Source: GWE2-42-39 sp963662895
Lineage (GTDB): Bacteria; Bacteroidota; Bacteroidia; Bacteroidales; Prolixibacteraceae
Length of the DNA: 64,000 bases
Assembly: GCA_963662895.1 (NCBI GenBank)
Contig: OY759981.1
Span: 1,922,001-1,986,000, forward strand
Reading direction: 5' to 3'
Part shown: positions 9,613-20,400 of the stretch, piece by piece
Position numbering within the stretch: the first letter of the stretch is position 1
Layout of the letters: each line of letters starts with the position of its first letter
The notes under the pieces: model-generated
The model's input: the letters and a program-made list of their open reading frames with translations, nothing else
Database searches by the model: none
Told to the model about the DNA's origin: nothing
Position numbers and translations under genes: made by a program

Positions 9613-10347
9613 CTATAATATTAGAAAAAGAACCGCGGCCACAATTGCTCCTGCTACCGGGCCTGCAACCGGGATCAACGAATATCCCCAGTCGCTGCCT
9701 CCTTTATCCTTGATTGGTAGAACGGCATGCATAATGCGTGGCATAAGATCCCGGGCCGGATTAATAGCGTACCCGGTTGTTCCTCCAAGCGAAAGGCCAA
9801 TGGCAGTTACCAATAGTCCTACAGGAAGTGCACCCAGCGTACCGAGCCCTATTTTTGCACCGGCCATTTCTCCGGACTGAATCGTTCCTCCCTGGATGTA
9901 AAAAATGACAAATATTAAAACGAATGTGCCGATAAACTCACTAAAAAAATTATTTCCCGGTTTTCTGATAGCCGGACTGGTACAGAAACATGAGCGGACC
10001 GATGCTTTATTTTCAGTTAAATCAAGATGATGCCGGTATGTTCCCCATACCAGGAATGCGCCGGTAGCAGCACCTCCCAGTTGGGCAATAATAAAAAGGA
10101 CAACTTTTGACCACGGGAACAAACCCGCAACAGATAACCCAATGGTAACTGCCGGGTTCAAATGTGCCCCCGAGTACGGGCCTGCCACTACCACTCCAAG
10201 AAAAACAGCAAGCCCCCATCCCAGGGCTATTACAATCCATCCCCCTTTATTCCCTTGTGTTTTATCGAGAACAACATTGGCAACAACCCCGTTGCCTAAT
10301 AATATAAGTAACATTGTACCTATAAATTCTGCTATATATTCATTCAT
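9613..10347 (-). CDS. glpF: Glycerol facilitator, MIP/aquaglyceroporin
   Basis: Passive inner-membrane channel that lets glycerol into the cell. The 244 residues show six hydrophobic helices and both half-helix pore motifs: HLNPAVTIG in the first half and INPARD in the second. The Asp after NPAR is typical of glycerol-conducting rather than water-specific members. It is the last gene of the padR-glpK2-glpD-glpK1-glpF operon, 57 bp after glpK1, so transport and phosphorylation are co-expressed. Confidence 0.93.
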   Translation of the reverse strand: MNEYIAEFIGTMLLILLGNGVVANVVLDKTQGNKGGWIVIALGWGLAVFLGVVVAGPYSGAHLNPAVTIGLSVAGLFPWSKVVLFIIAQLGGAATGAFLVWGTYRHHLDLTENKASVRSCFCTSPAIRKPGNNFFSEFIGTFVLIFVIFYIQGGTIQSGEMAGAKIGLGTLGALPVGLLVTAIGLSLGGTTGYAINPARDLMPRIMHAVLPIKDKGGSDWGYSLIPVAGPVAGAIVAAVLFLIL

Positions 10348-10404
10348 GATACCTCGTTTAGATTTGTTTAGTATGAAATTGGTTTTCCTGATTTATATTG
10401 TTTT

Positions 10405-11889
10405 TTATTCCAGTGTCTTTTTAAGCGCTTTTTCCCATCCTGCAATAAGCATGTCTGTTGTTTTATCATCCATATTTTTGATGAATTTCCGATCCATTGC
10501 CCACTGGTTTTGAATTTCGTTTATTCCTTTCCAGTAACCCACGGCCAGTCCGGCAAGGTAGGCCGCACCCAGCGCCGTGGTTTCCAGTGTTTGGGGACGG
10601 ACAACGGGCACATCCAGAATATCAGCCTGGATTTGCATGAGCAGGTTATTGACGGCTGCTCCTCCATCCACCTTTAATTCATTGATTGGTATGCCGGTAT
10701 CAGCTTCCATTGCGTTTAACACATCCATGGTTTGAAAAGCAATACCTTCCAGTGCTGCACGTGCAATATGGGCTGCCGTTGCCCCTCGTGTCAGGCCTGT
10801 AATCGTTCCTTTCGCGTACTGGTTCCAGTGCGGTGCGCCAAGCCCGGTAAACGCCGGGATCAGGTAAACACCGCCGTTATCTTCCACCGACCGTGCCAGT
10901 GTTTCAATTTCAGATGAAGATTTGATAATCCCCAGACCGTCGCGCAACCATTGAACGATAGCCCCTCCCATATAAATACTGCCTTCCAGTGCATATGTGG
11001 TCTGATTATTTATCTGCCATGCAATGGTTGTCAATAATTTGTTATTTGATCTTACGGGTTTGCTGCCAGTATTGCAAAGCATGAAACAACCAGTGCCATA
11101 CGTATTTTTCACATTTCCTTTGTGCAAACACATTTGTCCAAACGTTGCAGCCTGCTGATCGCCTGCAACCCCTGCGATGGGTATTTCAGTCCCGAAAATA
11201 TTTTTCATGGTCACCCCGTACACTTCGGAAGAAGATTTTACTTCCGGAAGTATATTTTCAGGGATATCCATCAGCCCGAGCAGTTCCTTATCCCACTCCA
11301 GGGTGTTGATGTTATAGATCATGGTACGGCTGGCATTGGACACATCTGTGACATGACATTTTCCCCCGGTAAGTTTCCAGATAAGCCATGTATCGACGGT
11401 ACCAAAAGCAAGTCTTCCTGTTTTTGCTTTTTCCCTGGCCCCGGCAACATGATCCAGTATCCACTTCAGCTTGGTTGCCGAAAAATACGAATCGACAATC
11501 AATCCGGTTTTTGACTGTATTTTTTCAGCATATCCTTTGACTTTCAGTTCATCGCAATATTCAGAGGTTCTCCGGTCCTGCCATACGATGGCATTATAAA
11601 CCGGGATACCTGTGTCTTTGTCCCACACCAACGTGGTTTCCCTCTGGTTGGTAATCCCGATCCCTATGATGGATGATGTGTCGGTTTTTGCATCAAGGAT
11701 TACCTGTTTTGCTGTTGCCAGTTGTGAATCCCATATTTCAAAAGGATTATGCTCCACCCATCCGGGGTTGGGGAATAACTGTTCAAACTCTTTTTGCGAC
11801 TGATGTACAATTTTTCCCTCGTGGTTAAAAATAATTGCCCTTGAACTGGTAGTCCCCTGATCCAGGGCGAGGATATACTTTTTGTCCAT
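10405..11889 (-). CDS. glpK: Glycerol kinase (intact copy)
   Basis: Phosphorylates glycerol to glycerol 3-phosphate, trapping it after GlpF entry. The 494 residues carry the N-terminal phosphate-binding motif DQGTTSSRA (10-18), the glycerol-binding WVEHNPFEIW region, the GDQQAA motif with the catalytic Asp, and the adenosine-binding VDGGAAVNN motif. No frameshift is seen. A second copy upstream in the same operon is disrupted, so this copy is probably the working enzyme. Confidence 0.96.
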   Translation of the reverse strand: MDKKYILALDQGTTSSRAIIFNHEGKIVHQSQKEFEQLFPNPGWVEHNPFEIWDSQLATAKQVILDAKTDTSSIIGIGITNQRETTLVWDKDTGIPVYNAIVWQDRRTSEYCDELKVKGYAEKIQSKTGLIVDSYFSATKLKWILDHVAGAREKAKTGRLAFGTVDTWLIWKLTGGKCHVTDVSNASRTMIYNINTLEWDKELLGLMDIPENILPEVKSSSEVYGVTMKNIFGTEIPIAGVAGDQQAATFGQMCLHKGNVKNTYGTGCFMLCNTGSKPVRSNNKLLTTIAWQINNQTTYALEGSIYMGGAIVQWLRDGLGIIKSSSEIETLARSVEDNGGVYLIPAFTGLGAPHWNQYAKGTITGLTRGATAAHIARAALEGIAFQTMDVLNAMEADTGIPINELKVDGGAAVNNLLMQIQADILDVPVVRPQTLETTALGAAYLAGLAVGYWKGINEIQNQWAMDRKFIKNMDDKTTDMLIAGWEKALKKTLE

Positions 11890-11938
11890 AACTGATAGTT
11901 AGTTTTATTAGGTTAAAATTTTTTGTTTCTTTTTGTTA

Positions 11939-13498
11939 TTAAAGAATATAATTACCGGCAAGCGATGTATATTCTTCAATTTGTTGTTTCTGCCAGGCCT
12001 CATCCTTTCCGAGTTCAACAGCCATTAGCCGGGCCACTTCGGGTGCCATTGCGATACTCTGCCTGGCATCCAGCAACAAAGTCCTGGTCCTTCGCGCCAG
12101 TATATCCTCCACAGTCCTGGCCATCTCCTGGCGTACTCCCCATATTACCTGGGCTTTGATGATATTAAGATCAATGCTGAGATATTCACCAAATGTAGCA
12201 TTCTCCTCCTTCAATTTCAATAATCCTTCCCTGTCAGAACCATAGAAATAGAACGGGTCAGACATATCAATATTTTCGGTATAGCCATGAATCTTATAAT
12301 GATTGGTATGCGAATCATTCGCTGTTAAATGGTGTACACCGACAAGTTTATTTATTGCATCCTCGGCCATTTGCCGGTAAGTGGTCCATTTGCCTCCCGT
12401 AATTGTAACAAGACCTGAATCCGATACTTCAATAATATGACCACGGGAAATCTCCTTGGTTTTCATTCCTTCTTTCCGGGGGGCAGCCAAAGGGCGAAGG
12501 CCTGCAAAAACACTCCTGACATCAGAACGTTTAGGAGGATCGGCCAGGAACCGGCCGGCAGTTTCCAGGATAAAATTTACTTCTTCATCCAATGCCTGAG
12601 GCTCAAGTTCTATCTTATCTTTCTTTACATCCGTTGTTCCAAGCACAACCTTATTGTGCCAGGGAACTGCAAAAAATACTCTTCCGTCAGAAGTTTTTGG
12701 GATCATAATCGCATAGTCGCCGGGTACAAATTTTTTATCAATAACCAAATGAACCCCCTGGCTTGGACGAACCATTTCCATGGCCTGCGGATCATCCATC
12801 TTCAAAATCTGGTCAACAAATACTCCTGTGGCATTTAGTACCGATTTGGCCCTTATTTTATATTTCCGGTTGCTTTCAACATCTAAAGCCTCAACCCCTG
12901 TAATACGGCCTTCATGTTTAATCAGGTTCGTCACTTTCATATAATTAAGGGCAACACCTCCGTTCTCTACAACGGTTTGAACCATATTTACAGCCAGCCT
13001 GGAATCATCAAATTGTCCGTCGTGATAAATCACCCCTCCATACAAGTTCTTTTTTATCAGGGTCGGAATTTTATTTAATGTTGTTTTTTTCGTAAATGGC
13101 AGGGATGCACCAAGCCTTAATTTGCCGGCCATTAAATCATAGATTGTCAGGCCTGCCGTATAAAACGGTATTCCCCACCACCGGTAGTTCGGGATTATGA
13201 ACGACTGATTTTTTACCAGATGAGGGGCATTTTTCTTTAATCTTCCCCTCTCGCGCAATGCCTCCAATACCAGGGGAATATTTCCCTGTGCCAGGTACCT
13301 GACTCCCCCGTGAACAAGTTTCGTACTTCTGCTGGAAGTGCCTTTCGAAAAATCGTGTTGTTCTAACAGAAGTGTTTTCAGACCCCTTGTTACAGCCTCT
13401 ATAGCTGATCCAATCCCGGTAGCTCCCCCACCAATAATTACAACATCCCATTCATCAGAATAAACTTCCAGATGACTAAGCATATCCTCCCTTTTCAT
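11939..13498 (-). CDS. glpD: Glycerol-3-phosphate dehydrogenase, FAD-dependent
   Basis: Membrane-associated flavoenzyme that oxidises glycerol 3-phosphate to dihydroxyacetone phosphate and feeds electrons to quinone. From the preferred ATG at 13498 it begins MKREDMLSH. The FAD-binding motif IIGGGATGIG follows near residue 21, then the GlpD-type segment TSSRSTKLVHGGVRYL and the C-terminal helical cap with a WGVRQEMARTVED stretch. The reading frame can be extended upstream by 17 codons to 13549, but MKRED fits the family start. It lies between the two glycerol kinase copies. Confidence 0.94.
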   Translation of the reverse strand: MKREDMLSHLEVYSDEWDVVIIGGGATGIGSAIEAVTRGLKTLLLEQHDFSKGTSSRSTKLVHGGVRYLAQGNIPLVLEALRERGRLKKNAPHLVKNQSFIIPNYRWWGIPFYTAGLTIYDLMAGKLRLGASLPFTKKTTLNKIPTLIKKNLYGGVIYHDGQFDDSRLAVNMVQTVVENGGVALNYMKVTNLIKHEGRITGVEALDVESNRKYKIRAKSVLNATGVFVDQILKMDDPQAMEMVRPSQGVHLVIDKKFVPGDYAIMIPKTSDGRVFFAVPWHNKVVLGTTDVKKDKIELEPQALDEEVNFILETAGRFLADPPKRSDVRSVFAGLRPLAAPRKEGMKTKEISRGHIIEVSDSGLVTITGGKWTTYRQMAEDAINKLVGVHHLTANDSHTNHYKIHGYTENIDMSDPFYFYGSDREGLLKLKEENATFGEYLSIDLNIIKAQVIWGVRQEMARTVEDILARRTRTLLLDARQSIAMAPEVARLMAVELGKDEAWQKQQIEEYTSLAGNYIL

Positions 13499-13624
13499 GA
13501 TCTTGTTTTTATATTTTTTTAGGTTGTTCCATTTAGCATTACAATACAAGTTAAGTACCTATGTTGTATACATTGTTATGCTATGTGTATCGGCAAAAAA
13601 AATCACATCCTCAGTCATTGCAAA

Positions 13625-15120
13625 TTAGTCCAATGGATCAAGCCATGATTTTGATCTTTCGATTGCCTTTTTCCAATACTTCAGCAAATGATCAACTTCT
13701 TCCGGCGTTATTTTCGAATAAAAAATATTTGAAGCTGTTCGTTGATTTTTCAGTTCTTCTATATTTTCCCAATAACCAACTGCCAATCCGGCAAGATATG
13801 CCGTACCCAGCATTGTCATCTCTGTAATTTCAGGTTGAATAACAGGGACCCTCAGAATGTCAGCCTGAAACTGCAACATGGTATTATTCAGGATAGCTCC
13901 ATCCACCTTTACTTCAGAAATTTTCACATCCAAATCAGCTTCCATGGCTTTGATAACATCGGCAGATCTTAATGCTATGGCCTCCAGTGTTGCCCGGGCA
14001 ATATGACCGTTCGTTGTTCCCATGTTCAGTCCCCAGAAAGTTCCCCGCGCATATTGATCCCAGTATGGCGCCCCAAGACCGGTAAATGAAGGAACAAAGA
14101 AAATTCCGCCATTATCTTTTTCAGTTAATGCCAGACTTTCAATTTCATCGAATGAATTAATAATGTTCAGACCATCCGTAGCCATTGGATCACCGATCCC
14201 CCGATGAATATACTCCCTTCCAGTGCATAGGTAACCTTATCTTCGATTTTCCATGCGATTGTGGTTATCAGCTTGTGATTGGATTTGACGGGTTGATCTC
14301 CTGTATTTATCAGGATAAAACATCCGGTGTTGTAAGTGTTTTTTACCATTCCTTTTTCCAGGCATAACTGCCCGAACAGTGCTGCCTGCTGATCCCCGAC
14401 AGCAGCAGCCAAAGGGATTTCCTCCCCAAAAATAGATGCATGTGTCGTTGCATATACCTCACTGGAGGAACAAACTTCAGGAAGTATGCCGACCGGAATA
14501 TTGAGTATATCAAGTAATTCACTATCCCATTCCAGGCTGTTTATATTGAAAAGCATGGTCCGGCTGGCATTCGAAACATCGGTAATATGTCTCTCCCCTT
14601 TTGTGAATTTCCAGATTAACCAGGAATCAACGGTGCCAAAAGCGATCTTCCCTTCCTGTGCTTTTTTCATCGCTCCGGGAATATGGTCAAGCAGCCATTT
14701 TATTTTTGTAGCTGAAAAATAGGCATCAATCTGCAGACCTGTTTTTTCTTTGATTTTTTCCCCGTACCCGGCTTCTTTCAGCTTATCGCATATCCGGGAG
14801 GTCCTTCTGTCCTGCCAAACAATCGCATTGCTGATCGGCTTCCCGGTTTCTTTATCCCAAAGGATGGTCGTTTCCCTCTGATTGGAGATTCCAATCGCTG
14901 CAATGTCTTTTGCCTTCAACCCTGCCTTGTTGATCACCTCTTCAACAACAGAAGCAACCGAATACCATATTTCCTTGGCATCATGCTCAATCCATCCGGG
15001 CCTGGGAAAATATTGTTCAAACTCTTTGGAAGCATGGGAAACGATCTTACCTGCATGATCGAATATCATCGCACTTGCCGTTGATGTGCCCTGATCCAAT
15101 GATAAAATATACTTTCCCAT
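13625..15120 (-). pseudogene. glpK2: Second glycerol kinase, broken by a -1 frameshift
   Basis: Two overlapping frames (14167-15120 and 13625-14185) together encode one glycerol kinase of about 498 residues. The first ends IQWLRMV and the second resumes at DGLNIINSF. The intact paralogue reads QWLRDGLGII through the same point, so a G is missing from a GGG run near 14176-14178. The total length, 1496 nt, is one base short of a whole number of codons. The second half also lacks one Gly of the adenosine-binding VDGG motif (reads VDGAILNN). N-terminal motifs are intact. Either a decaying gene or, for the frameshift alone, a sequencing error. Confidence 0.88.
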
Positions 15121-15147
15121 TTTTTAGTTCTTTATCTCTGAGTACTC

Positions 15148-15495
15148 TTATTTCTCAGATAATTTTATCAACTCTGTTATTGAAATATTCAACGATTCAA
15201 TATATTCCTGCATGATTGCCAATTGTGCGATACCTTCTTCAGTCAATTTATAATATTTCCGGGGAATCCCCACATCCATTTCTATCCATTCCGAAATAAC
15301 CAGCTTTTCTTTTTTCAACCTGTTTAATAACGGATATATAGTTCCTTCAGCTATTCCCATAGAGGCCACACGGTTAATATCGGCAATCAGTTCATATCCA
15401 TAACAAGACTTTGATTTTAATATCAACATGATTATATACTCAAGCAGACCTTTTTTTATTTGAGATTTCCACTTTGAAATAAAATATGTATCCAT
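15148..15495 (-). CDS. PadR-family transcriptional regulator
   Basis: A 115-residue winged-helix regulator. Characteristic PadR features are the KKGLLEYIIMLIL helix near the start, CYGYELI, the GTIYPLLNRLKKE recognition region (about 56-68), and the wing GIPRKYYKLTEEG. There is only a short C-terminal helix, as in subfamily-2 members. It sits 27 bp upstream of the second glycerol kinase and heads the glycerol operon on the same strand, so it is the most likely regulator of that operon. The effector is unknown. The intergenic region upstream holds a candidate promoter and a 19-bp palindrome. Confidence 0.92.
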   Translation of the reverse strand: MDTYFISKWKSQIKKGLLEYIIMLILKSKSCYGYELIADINRVASMGIAEGTIYPLLNRLKKEKLVISEWIEMDVGIPRKYYKLTEEGIAQLAIMQEYIESLNISITELIKLSEK

Positions 15496-15513
15496 TCTTT
15501 ATGTCTTACTGCG

Positions 15514-15544
15514 CAAATGTATAAATAAATACCTAGTAATACAA
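15514..15544 (-). promoter_or_regulatory. Candidate promoter of padR-glp operon
   Basis: On the minus strand a TTG (15542-15544) is followed after 20 nt by TACATTTG (15514-15521), matching the Bacteroidota -33/-7 arrangement. The -7 box lies 19 nt upstream of the padR ATG. This is the best full promoter match in the window. Confidence 0.55.
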
Positions 15545-15547
15545 TAG

Positions 15548-15566
15548 TACCTTTTCATAAAAGGTA
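15548..15566. promoter_or_regulatory. Perfect 19-bp palindrome, candidate PadR operator
   Basis: TACCTTTT and AAAAGGTA are exact inverted repeats around a 3-bp centre CAT. The site lies 4 bp upstream of the -33 element of the padR promoter and 22 bp before the divergent ECF sigma gene, so it could control either side. PadR is the obvious candidate ligand, but there is no direct evidence. Confidence 0.45.
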
Positions 15567-15587
15567 TGTATAAATGATTACCATTAT

Positions 15588-16241
15588 ATGAAAAGAATAA
15601 ATCAAATTCAAAATCATCCTGTATATTCGTACTCAAATAGTACGGGAATGAACCTTGAACAGGAGCTAATAAAATCGGTTTATAAAGGCAACAAAAAGGG
15701 GGTTGAAATACTTTTCAGAACTTATTATAAACGCATGTGTGCTTACGCGGTTAGTTTTGTCTCTCAGAACGATCTGGCCGAGGATATCGTTGCTGAAGTG
15801 TTTTTAAACATCTGGGAAAAACGGGATACCCTGAATATAACAGAATCGGTTTCTGCCTATTTGTTTCGGGCAGTAAAAAATTCATGTATCAATTATCTCA
15901 ACAGGGAGAAAAGCCGAAGGCGAACTATCTCCGAAAACGAAGTCAACCTTCTTAATTTAAAAATTAACTATCCAATCTCAGATAAATACCCTTTGTCCGA
16001 TTTGATTAATGTCGAACTGGAAGAAAAAATCAAGGCTGAAATTGAGAAACTTCCGGAACAGTGCCGTGAAATTTTTTATCTCAGCCGTTTCGAAGAGCTG
16101 TCGCATAAAGAAATTGCTGAAAAACTAGGTATTTCTGAGAATACAGTAAAGGTTCAGATATACAGAGCATTAGTGAAACTCCGGGCGGGATTGAGATATT
16201 ATCTGCCAATTATTATTCTTCATTTTCCTGATTTTTTTTGA
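15588..16241 (+). CDS. ECF sigma factor of PUL1 (sigma-70 region 2/4)
   Basis: Extracytoplasmic-function sigma factor that likely directs transcription of the downstream susCD and glycosidase genes. Region 2 is visible around LFRTYYKRMCAYAVSF and DLAEDIVAEVFLNIWEKR. Region 4 shows EELSHKEIAEKLGISENTVKVQIYRALVKL. A hydrophobic C-terminal tail (YYLPIIILHFP) follows, as in many Bacteroidota ECF factors. Met21 (15648) is an alternative start, because the first 20 residues are poorly typical. FecR follows after 54 bp. Confidence 0.93.
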   Translation: MKRINQIQNHPVYSYSNSTGMNLEQELIKSVYKGNKKGVEILFRTYYKRMCAYAVSFVSQNDLAEDIVAEVFLNIWEKRDTLNITESVSAYLFRAVKNSCINYLNREKSRRRTISENEVNLLNLKINYPISDKYPLSDLINVELEEKIKAEIEKLPEQCREIFYLSRFEELSHKEIAEKLGISENTVKVQIYRALVKLRAGLRYYLPIIILHFPDFF

Positions 16242-16295
16242 TTCGCTGTAATACCTCCCTGCCGCTTTTGTGTCTTATGATTACAAATCGACCAA

Positions 16296-17354
16296 ATGAC
16301 ACAAAAGAATTCAATATCAGAAGAAGTTAAAATTTCCATAATTAATTATTTAAGCGGAAAATGGGACGAGTGCGATTCCGTGCTCCTGAACGGATGGATT
16401 GAACAAAGTCCTGAGAACAAAAAATTGTTCGGACAACTGGTCGACCTTTGGGAGGCAGATAACATCATCCGTCGCGAAAAAGAATTCGATACCGATGAAG
16501 CATGGACGAAATTTGAACGTCAAATGAACAGCGCCGTTCAAAAAATGGACAAGGGTTTCATTTTTAGCCCGTTTTTACGTTATGCAGCAATTTTTATACT
16601 GGCCCTTTTCATTGGCGGACTTGGCTATGCAATATTTCAGAATAAGTCAGGGGGGTATTCATCAAACATGGTTGAATATACAGCCCCTTACGGATCAAAA
16701 ACCTCTTTAAAACTGCTCGATGGTTCGCAGGTTTGGCTTAATGCAGGAACTACCTTAAAATATAATCAGGGCTTTGGAAAACACAACAGGGACATTGAAC
16801 TAAGTGGCGAAGCATACTTCGAGGTAGCAAAAAACAAGAATTTACCTTTTGTTGTAAAAGCAAAAAAAATATCGGTAACTGCGTTGGGGACCCGCTTTAA
16901 CGTGAAAGCTTACCCGGAAGAGACGGTTGTTGAAACCTGTTTACTGGAAGGATCGGTTAAATTGCAAAATTTGACAAGGGCTGGAAAGCAGGAACTCATT
17001 CTTAAACCGGAACAGAAATCCGTATTTAACTTACAGAACCATAAATTTCTGGTGACGGCGAGCGATGCGTCGGAAATTTCGTGGACAACTGATAAATGGG
17101 TAATAAGAAATACAAAGATGGGCGAGTTTTCCAGATTGCTCGAACGCCGTTATAATGTTGACTTTACTTTTTCTGACTCGCGAATTAAAGGGTATGAGTT
17201 TGGCGGTACTATTAAAGACGAAACCATTGAACAGGTGTTGACAGCAATTTCCCTGTCGGCGCCGGTTAAATACAAAATAGTTAATAATCATGTTACCTTA
17301 TCGATCGATGAAAGCAAGTTAAGCCAATATAAAACGTTATTACGTGGCAAATAA
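16296..17354 (+). CDS. FecR-type anti-sigma factor of PUL1
   Basis: Inner-membrane anti-sigma factor. The N-terminal cytoplasmic part (about 1-85) would hold the ECF sigma factor, one transmembrane helix lies at about 90-110, and the periplasmic FecR domain (about 125-225) shows the typical TAPYGSKTSLKLLDGSQVWLN pattern, written here in shortened form: YGSKTSLKLLDGS, LSGEAYFEVA and VTALGTRFNVKAY. The C-terminal domain (about 270-340) resembles the DUF4974/STN-like fold that meets the SusC STN domain. Length 352 is normal. Confidence 0.93.
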   Translation: MTQKNSISEEVKISIINYLSGKWDECDSVLLNGWIEQSPENKKLFGQLVDLWEADNIIRREKEFDTDEAWTKFERQMNSAVQKMDKGFIFSPFLRYAAIFILALFIGGLGYAIFQNKSGGYSSNMVEYTAPYGSKTSLKLLDGSQVWLNAGTTLKYNQGFGKHNRDIELSGEAYFEVAKNKNLPFVVKAKKISVTALGTRFNVKAYPEETVVETCLLEGSVKLQNLTRAGKQELILKPEQKSVFNLQNHKFLVTASDASEISWTTDKWVIRNTKMGEFSRLLERRYNVDFTFSDSRIKGYEFGGTIKDETIEQVLTAISLSAPVKYKIVNNHVTLSIDESKLSQYKTLLRGK

Positions 17355-17355
17355 A

Positions 17356-17383
17356 AAAGAGAGATCGTGCAGGACCTCTCTTT
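17356..17383 (+). terminator. Hairpin between fecR and susC
   Basis: Perfect 8-bp stem AAAGAGAG / CTCTCTTT with a 12-nt loop, starting 2 nt after the fecR stop. The T-run is short (TTTGTG). It may terminate the sigma/anti-sigma transcript, leaving susC to its own sigma-dependent promoter in the 74 bp that follow. Confidence 0.5.
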
Positions 17384-17457
17384 GTGTGAGTTCATTCATG
17401 TTACTGTCAAATGTTAGTCTGCCGGTAACAATTATTAAACTTTAACGATTCAAATTT

Positions 17458-20400
17458 ATGAAAAAAAAACGTAATTGCCGGTTACTCACAGTAATGTGTA
17501 GTGCCGGGAAAATTTTTCTGATTATGAAACTAACGTTCGTTCTGATCCTGTTGGGAGTGTTGCAGTTATCTGCTTCTGTTTATTCCCAGAATTTAAAATT
17601 ATCGCTTGACCTGAGAGATCAAACGGTAAAAGAAGTCCTTCAAAAAATTGAAGAGCAAAGTGAGTTCCGGTTTTTTTACAATGAGCAATTTGTTGATTTA
17701 ACCCGGAAAGTATCGGTAACCAGTGAAAATAAAAACATTGAAACGATCCTGGATGAAATTTTTGAAGGGGCACTGGTTTCGTATAAAATAATGGAAAACA
17801 ACCTGGTTGTTATTACCCCGGCCGAAGGGATGCAAGCACCACAAACAAAAACCGTCACAGGTAGAGTTACCGACTCTTCCGGCGCCCCCTTGCCGGGTGT
17901 TACTGTGGTTGTAAAAGGTACCACCCAGGGGGTCATTACCGATGCCGACGGGAGCTATTCTCTTGCTAGAGTGCCGGCAGATGCGACACTGGTATTTTCG
18001 TTCGTGGGAATGAAAATGCAGGAAATCCCGGTTGCCGGTAAGTCCGGTATTGATGTTGTAATGGCAGAAGAATCCATTGGAATTGAAGAGGTTGTGGCTG
18101 TGGGATATGGTACGATGAAAAAGAGTGATTTAACAGGATCGGTTAGCTCTATGAAATCGGAAGGTCTGGTCCGTTTGGCTCCAACCCAAACCGTTGAAGC
18201 CCTGAGAGGAAATATTGCCGGTGTAAATATCACCCAGTCAAACGGTAAAGTGGGATCTGATTTTACAATGACCATCAGAGGGATGAGCTCTATTGATAAA
18301 AGCAATACGCCGTTGGTCGTTATTGACGGTGCAATGGGCGGAAATTTGAACTATTTAAACCCTTCCGACATCGAAACTATTGATGTTTTAAAAGATGCTT
18401 CGGCCTGTGCTATTTACGGAGCCAGAGGAGCTAACGGGGTAATTATTGTAACAACAAAAAAAGGGACAAAAGGTAAAGTTAAAATTACATATGATGGTAG
18501 TATTGGCTTTTCAACACCTGTAAATACCGCTGACTATATGAGCGTTGAGCAACATGAAGCAATGCTTTCGTCTCTGCCGGAATTTGGGCTGAGTGAAATA
18601 AGCCGGACTGACGCTGAATTAGAGAACCTTGAGAATGGACGGTATTTTGATTGGGTCGATGCCATATTACAAAACGGACTGAAAACAGAGCATACCGTCT
18701 CTTTATCCGGCGGAGGAGAAAACAGCAACTATTATTTCTCGGTGGGATATAGTAAAAATGAGGGGAATATTCAGCCGGAAGCCTATAACCGGTTGAACCT
18801 GAAAACCGGAATTGATGCAAAAATAAGTGATAAATTAAGCGCTGGTTTTAGTTCTTATTTCACGTATGCCGTTCGTAACACCGGATCTGCGGATGTATTA
18901 CGTTCAGCATATCGTATGAGATGGACTCTATGGCCATGGGACGAAGATGGAAATTTAACTATGACTCCCTCTGGCGTATCTGATTATGGGAACCCTCTTA
19001 TCGAAATTAAGGACGACAACTATTCTGTTGAATACAGGGAACAAAATTTTATGGGTAATGTTTATATTGAATATAAACCAGTTAAGGGACTCTCTGCCCG
19101 TTCTTCACTGTCTGCTGTTTCAAACACAAACAGGACAGGTTCATATGTCGGAATGTACACTAAGAATTCACGGCTAAGATCATATAAAGTAAGTGCGAGC
19201 TATACTCCGGGCCAGACGGCTTCCTATACATGGGATAATATCATCAATTATGACTGGAAGAAGAATATGCATAAATTAAACCTGAGTGCTATTAACAGTA
19301 TTTCATATAAACGTTATGAGCAGATGTACTTACAGGTTAAAGATTTTACTGAAAATACTGCGTGGTATGCATTGGAAAAAGCCAGCGAAATCGGCAGTTA
19401 TTCAAGTGATTATTATGACTGGTCGTTAGTTTCGTTTATGGGGCGTGCCAACTATTCTTATAAAGATAAATACCTGTTGACATTGACTGGTCGATGGGAT
19501 GGATCCTCGAAACTGGCCGAGGGGCATAAGTGGGATTTCTTCCCTTCTGCTGCATTGGCATGGCGTGCTTCCGATGAGCCTTTTATTCAAAACATGAACG
19601 TTTTTTCCAACCTGAAACTCAGGTTTAGCTATGGTGAAGTTGGTAATGATGATATTGACCCGTATTCGACCCAGGCGCTGGTATCAACCACAACGTATAA
19701 TTTCGGAAGTGATGAGACAGGCGCAGCACCTTCTTCATTGGCAAATAGGGAATTAGGATGGGAACATAGCAGGGAATATAATCTGGGAATGGAATTTGGC
19801 TGGATGAATAACAGAATATCATTGACCGCAGATTTATATAACCGTAAAACCAAGGGACTTATTATTAACAGAGGTATCCCAACCGATACAGGATATAGTA
19901 CAATAACAGGCAATTTTGCCAGTACCAGAAATAAGGGCATTGAATTGACTTTGAATACAATAAATATTTCAACAAGGAATTTCTCATGGAAAACCAATAT
20001 TAATTTTGCAAAAAATAAAAATAAAATATTATCGCTTGCAGAAGGTCTTGATGAAATGGATGGTTCGACTATCTGGAGATCCTACAAAAGAAAATATATA
20101 GTGGGAGAAGATATTTTGTCCCATTATTACTATGAATTTGACGGGATTTTCCATGAAGGGGAAGAAACTTCCACCCTGGCACAGTCGATGTACGGATCTT
20201 CTGCCCAGGCTGGTTGGGTCAAAGTAAAAGATCAGACCGGTGATGGAAAAATTACAACAGAAGATAAAAAAGTGCTTGGCACAGAAACTCCTGCATGGAC
20301 CGGTGGAATGACAAATACGTTTATGTATAAAAACTGGGATTTTTCGTTTTTCTTATATACCGTTCAGGATGTCTTCTCATATGACGGAACCTGGGGAACT

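Noticed and set aside
14167..14185. Programmed frameshift in the second glycerol kinase
   Set aside because: The site is a short GG/GGG run without a slippery heptamer, and the second lesion in the VDGG motif suggests decay instead.
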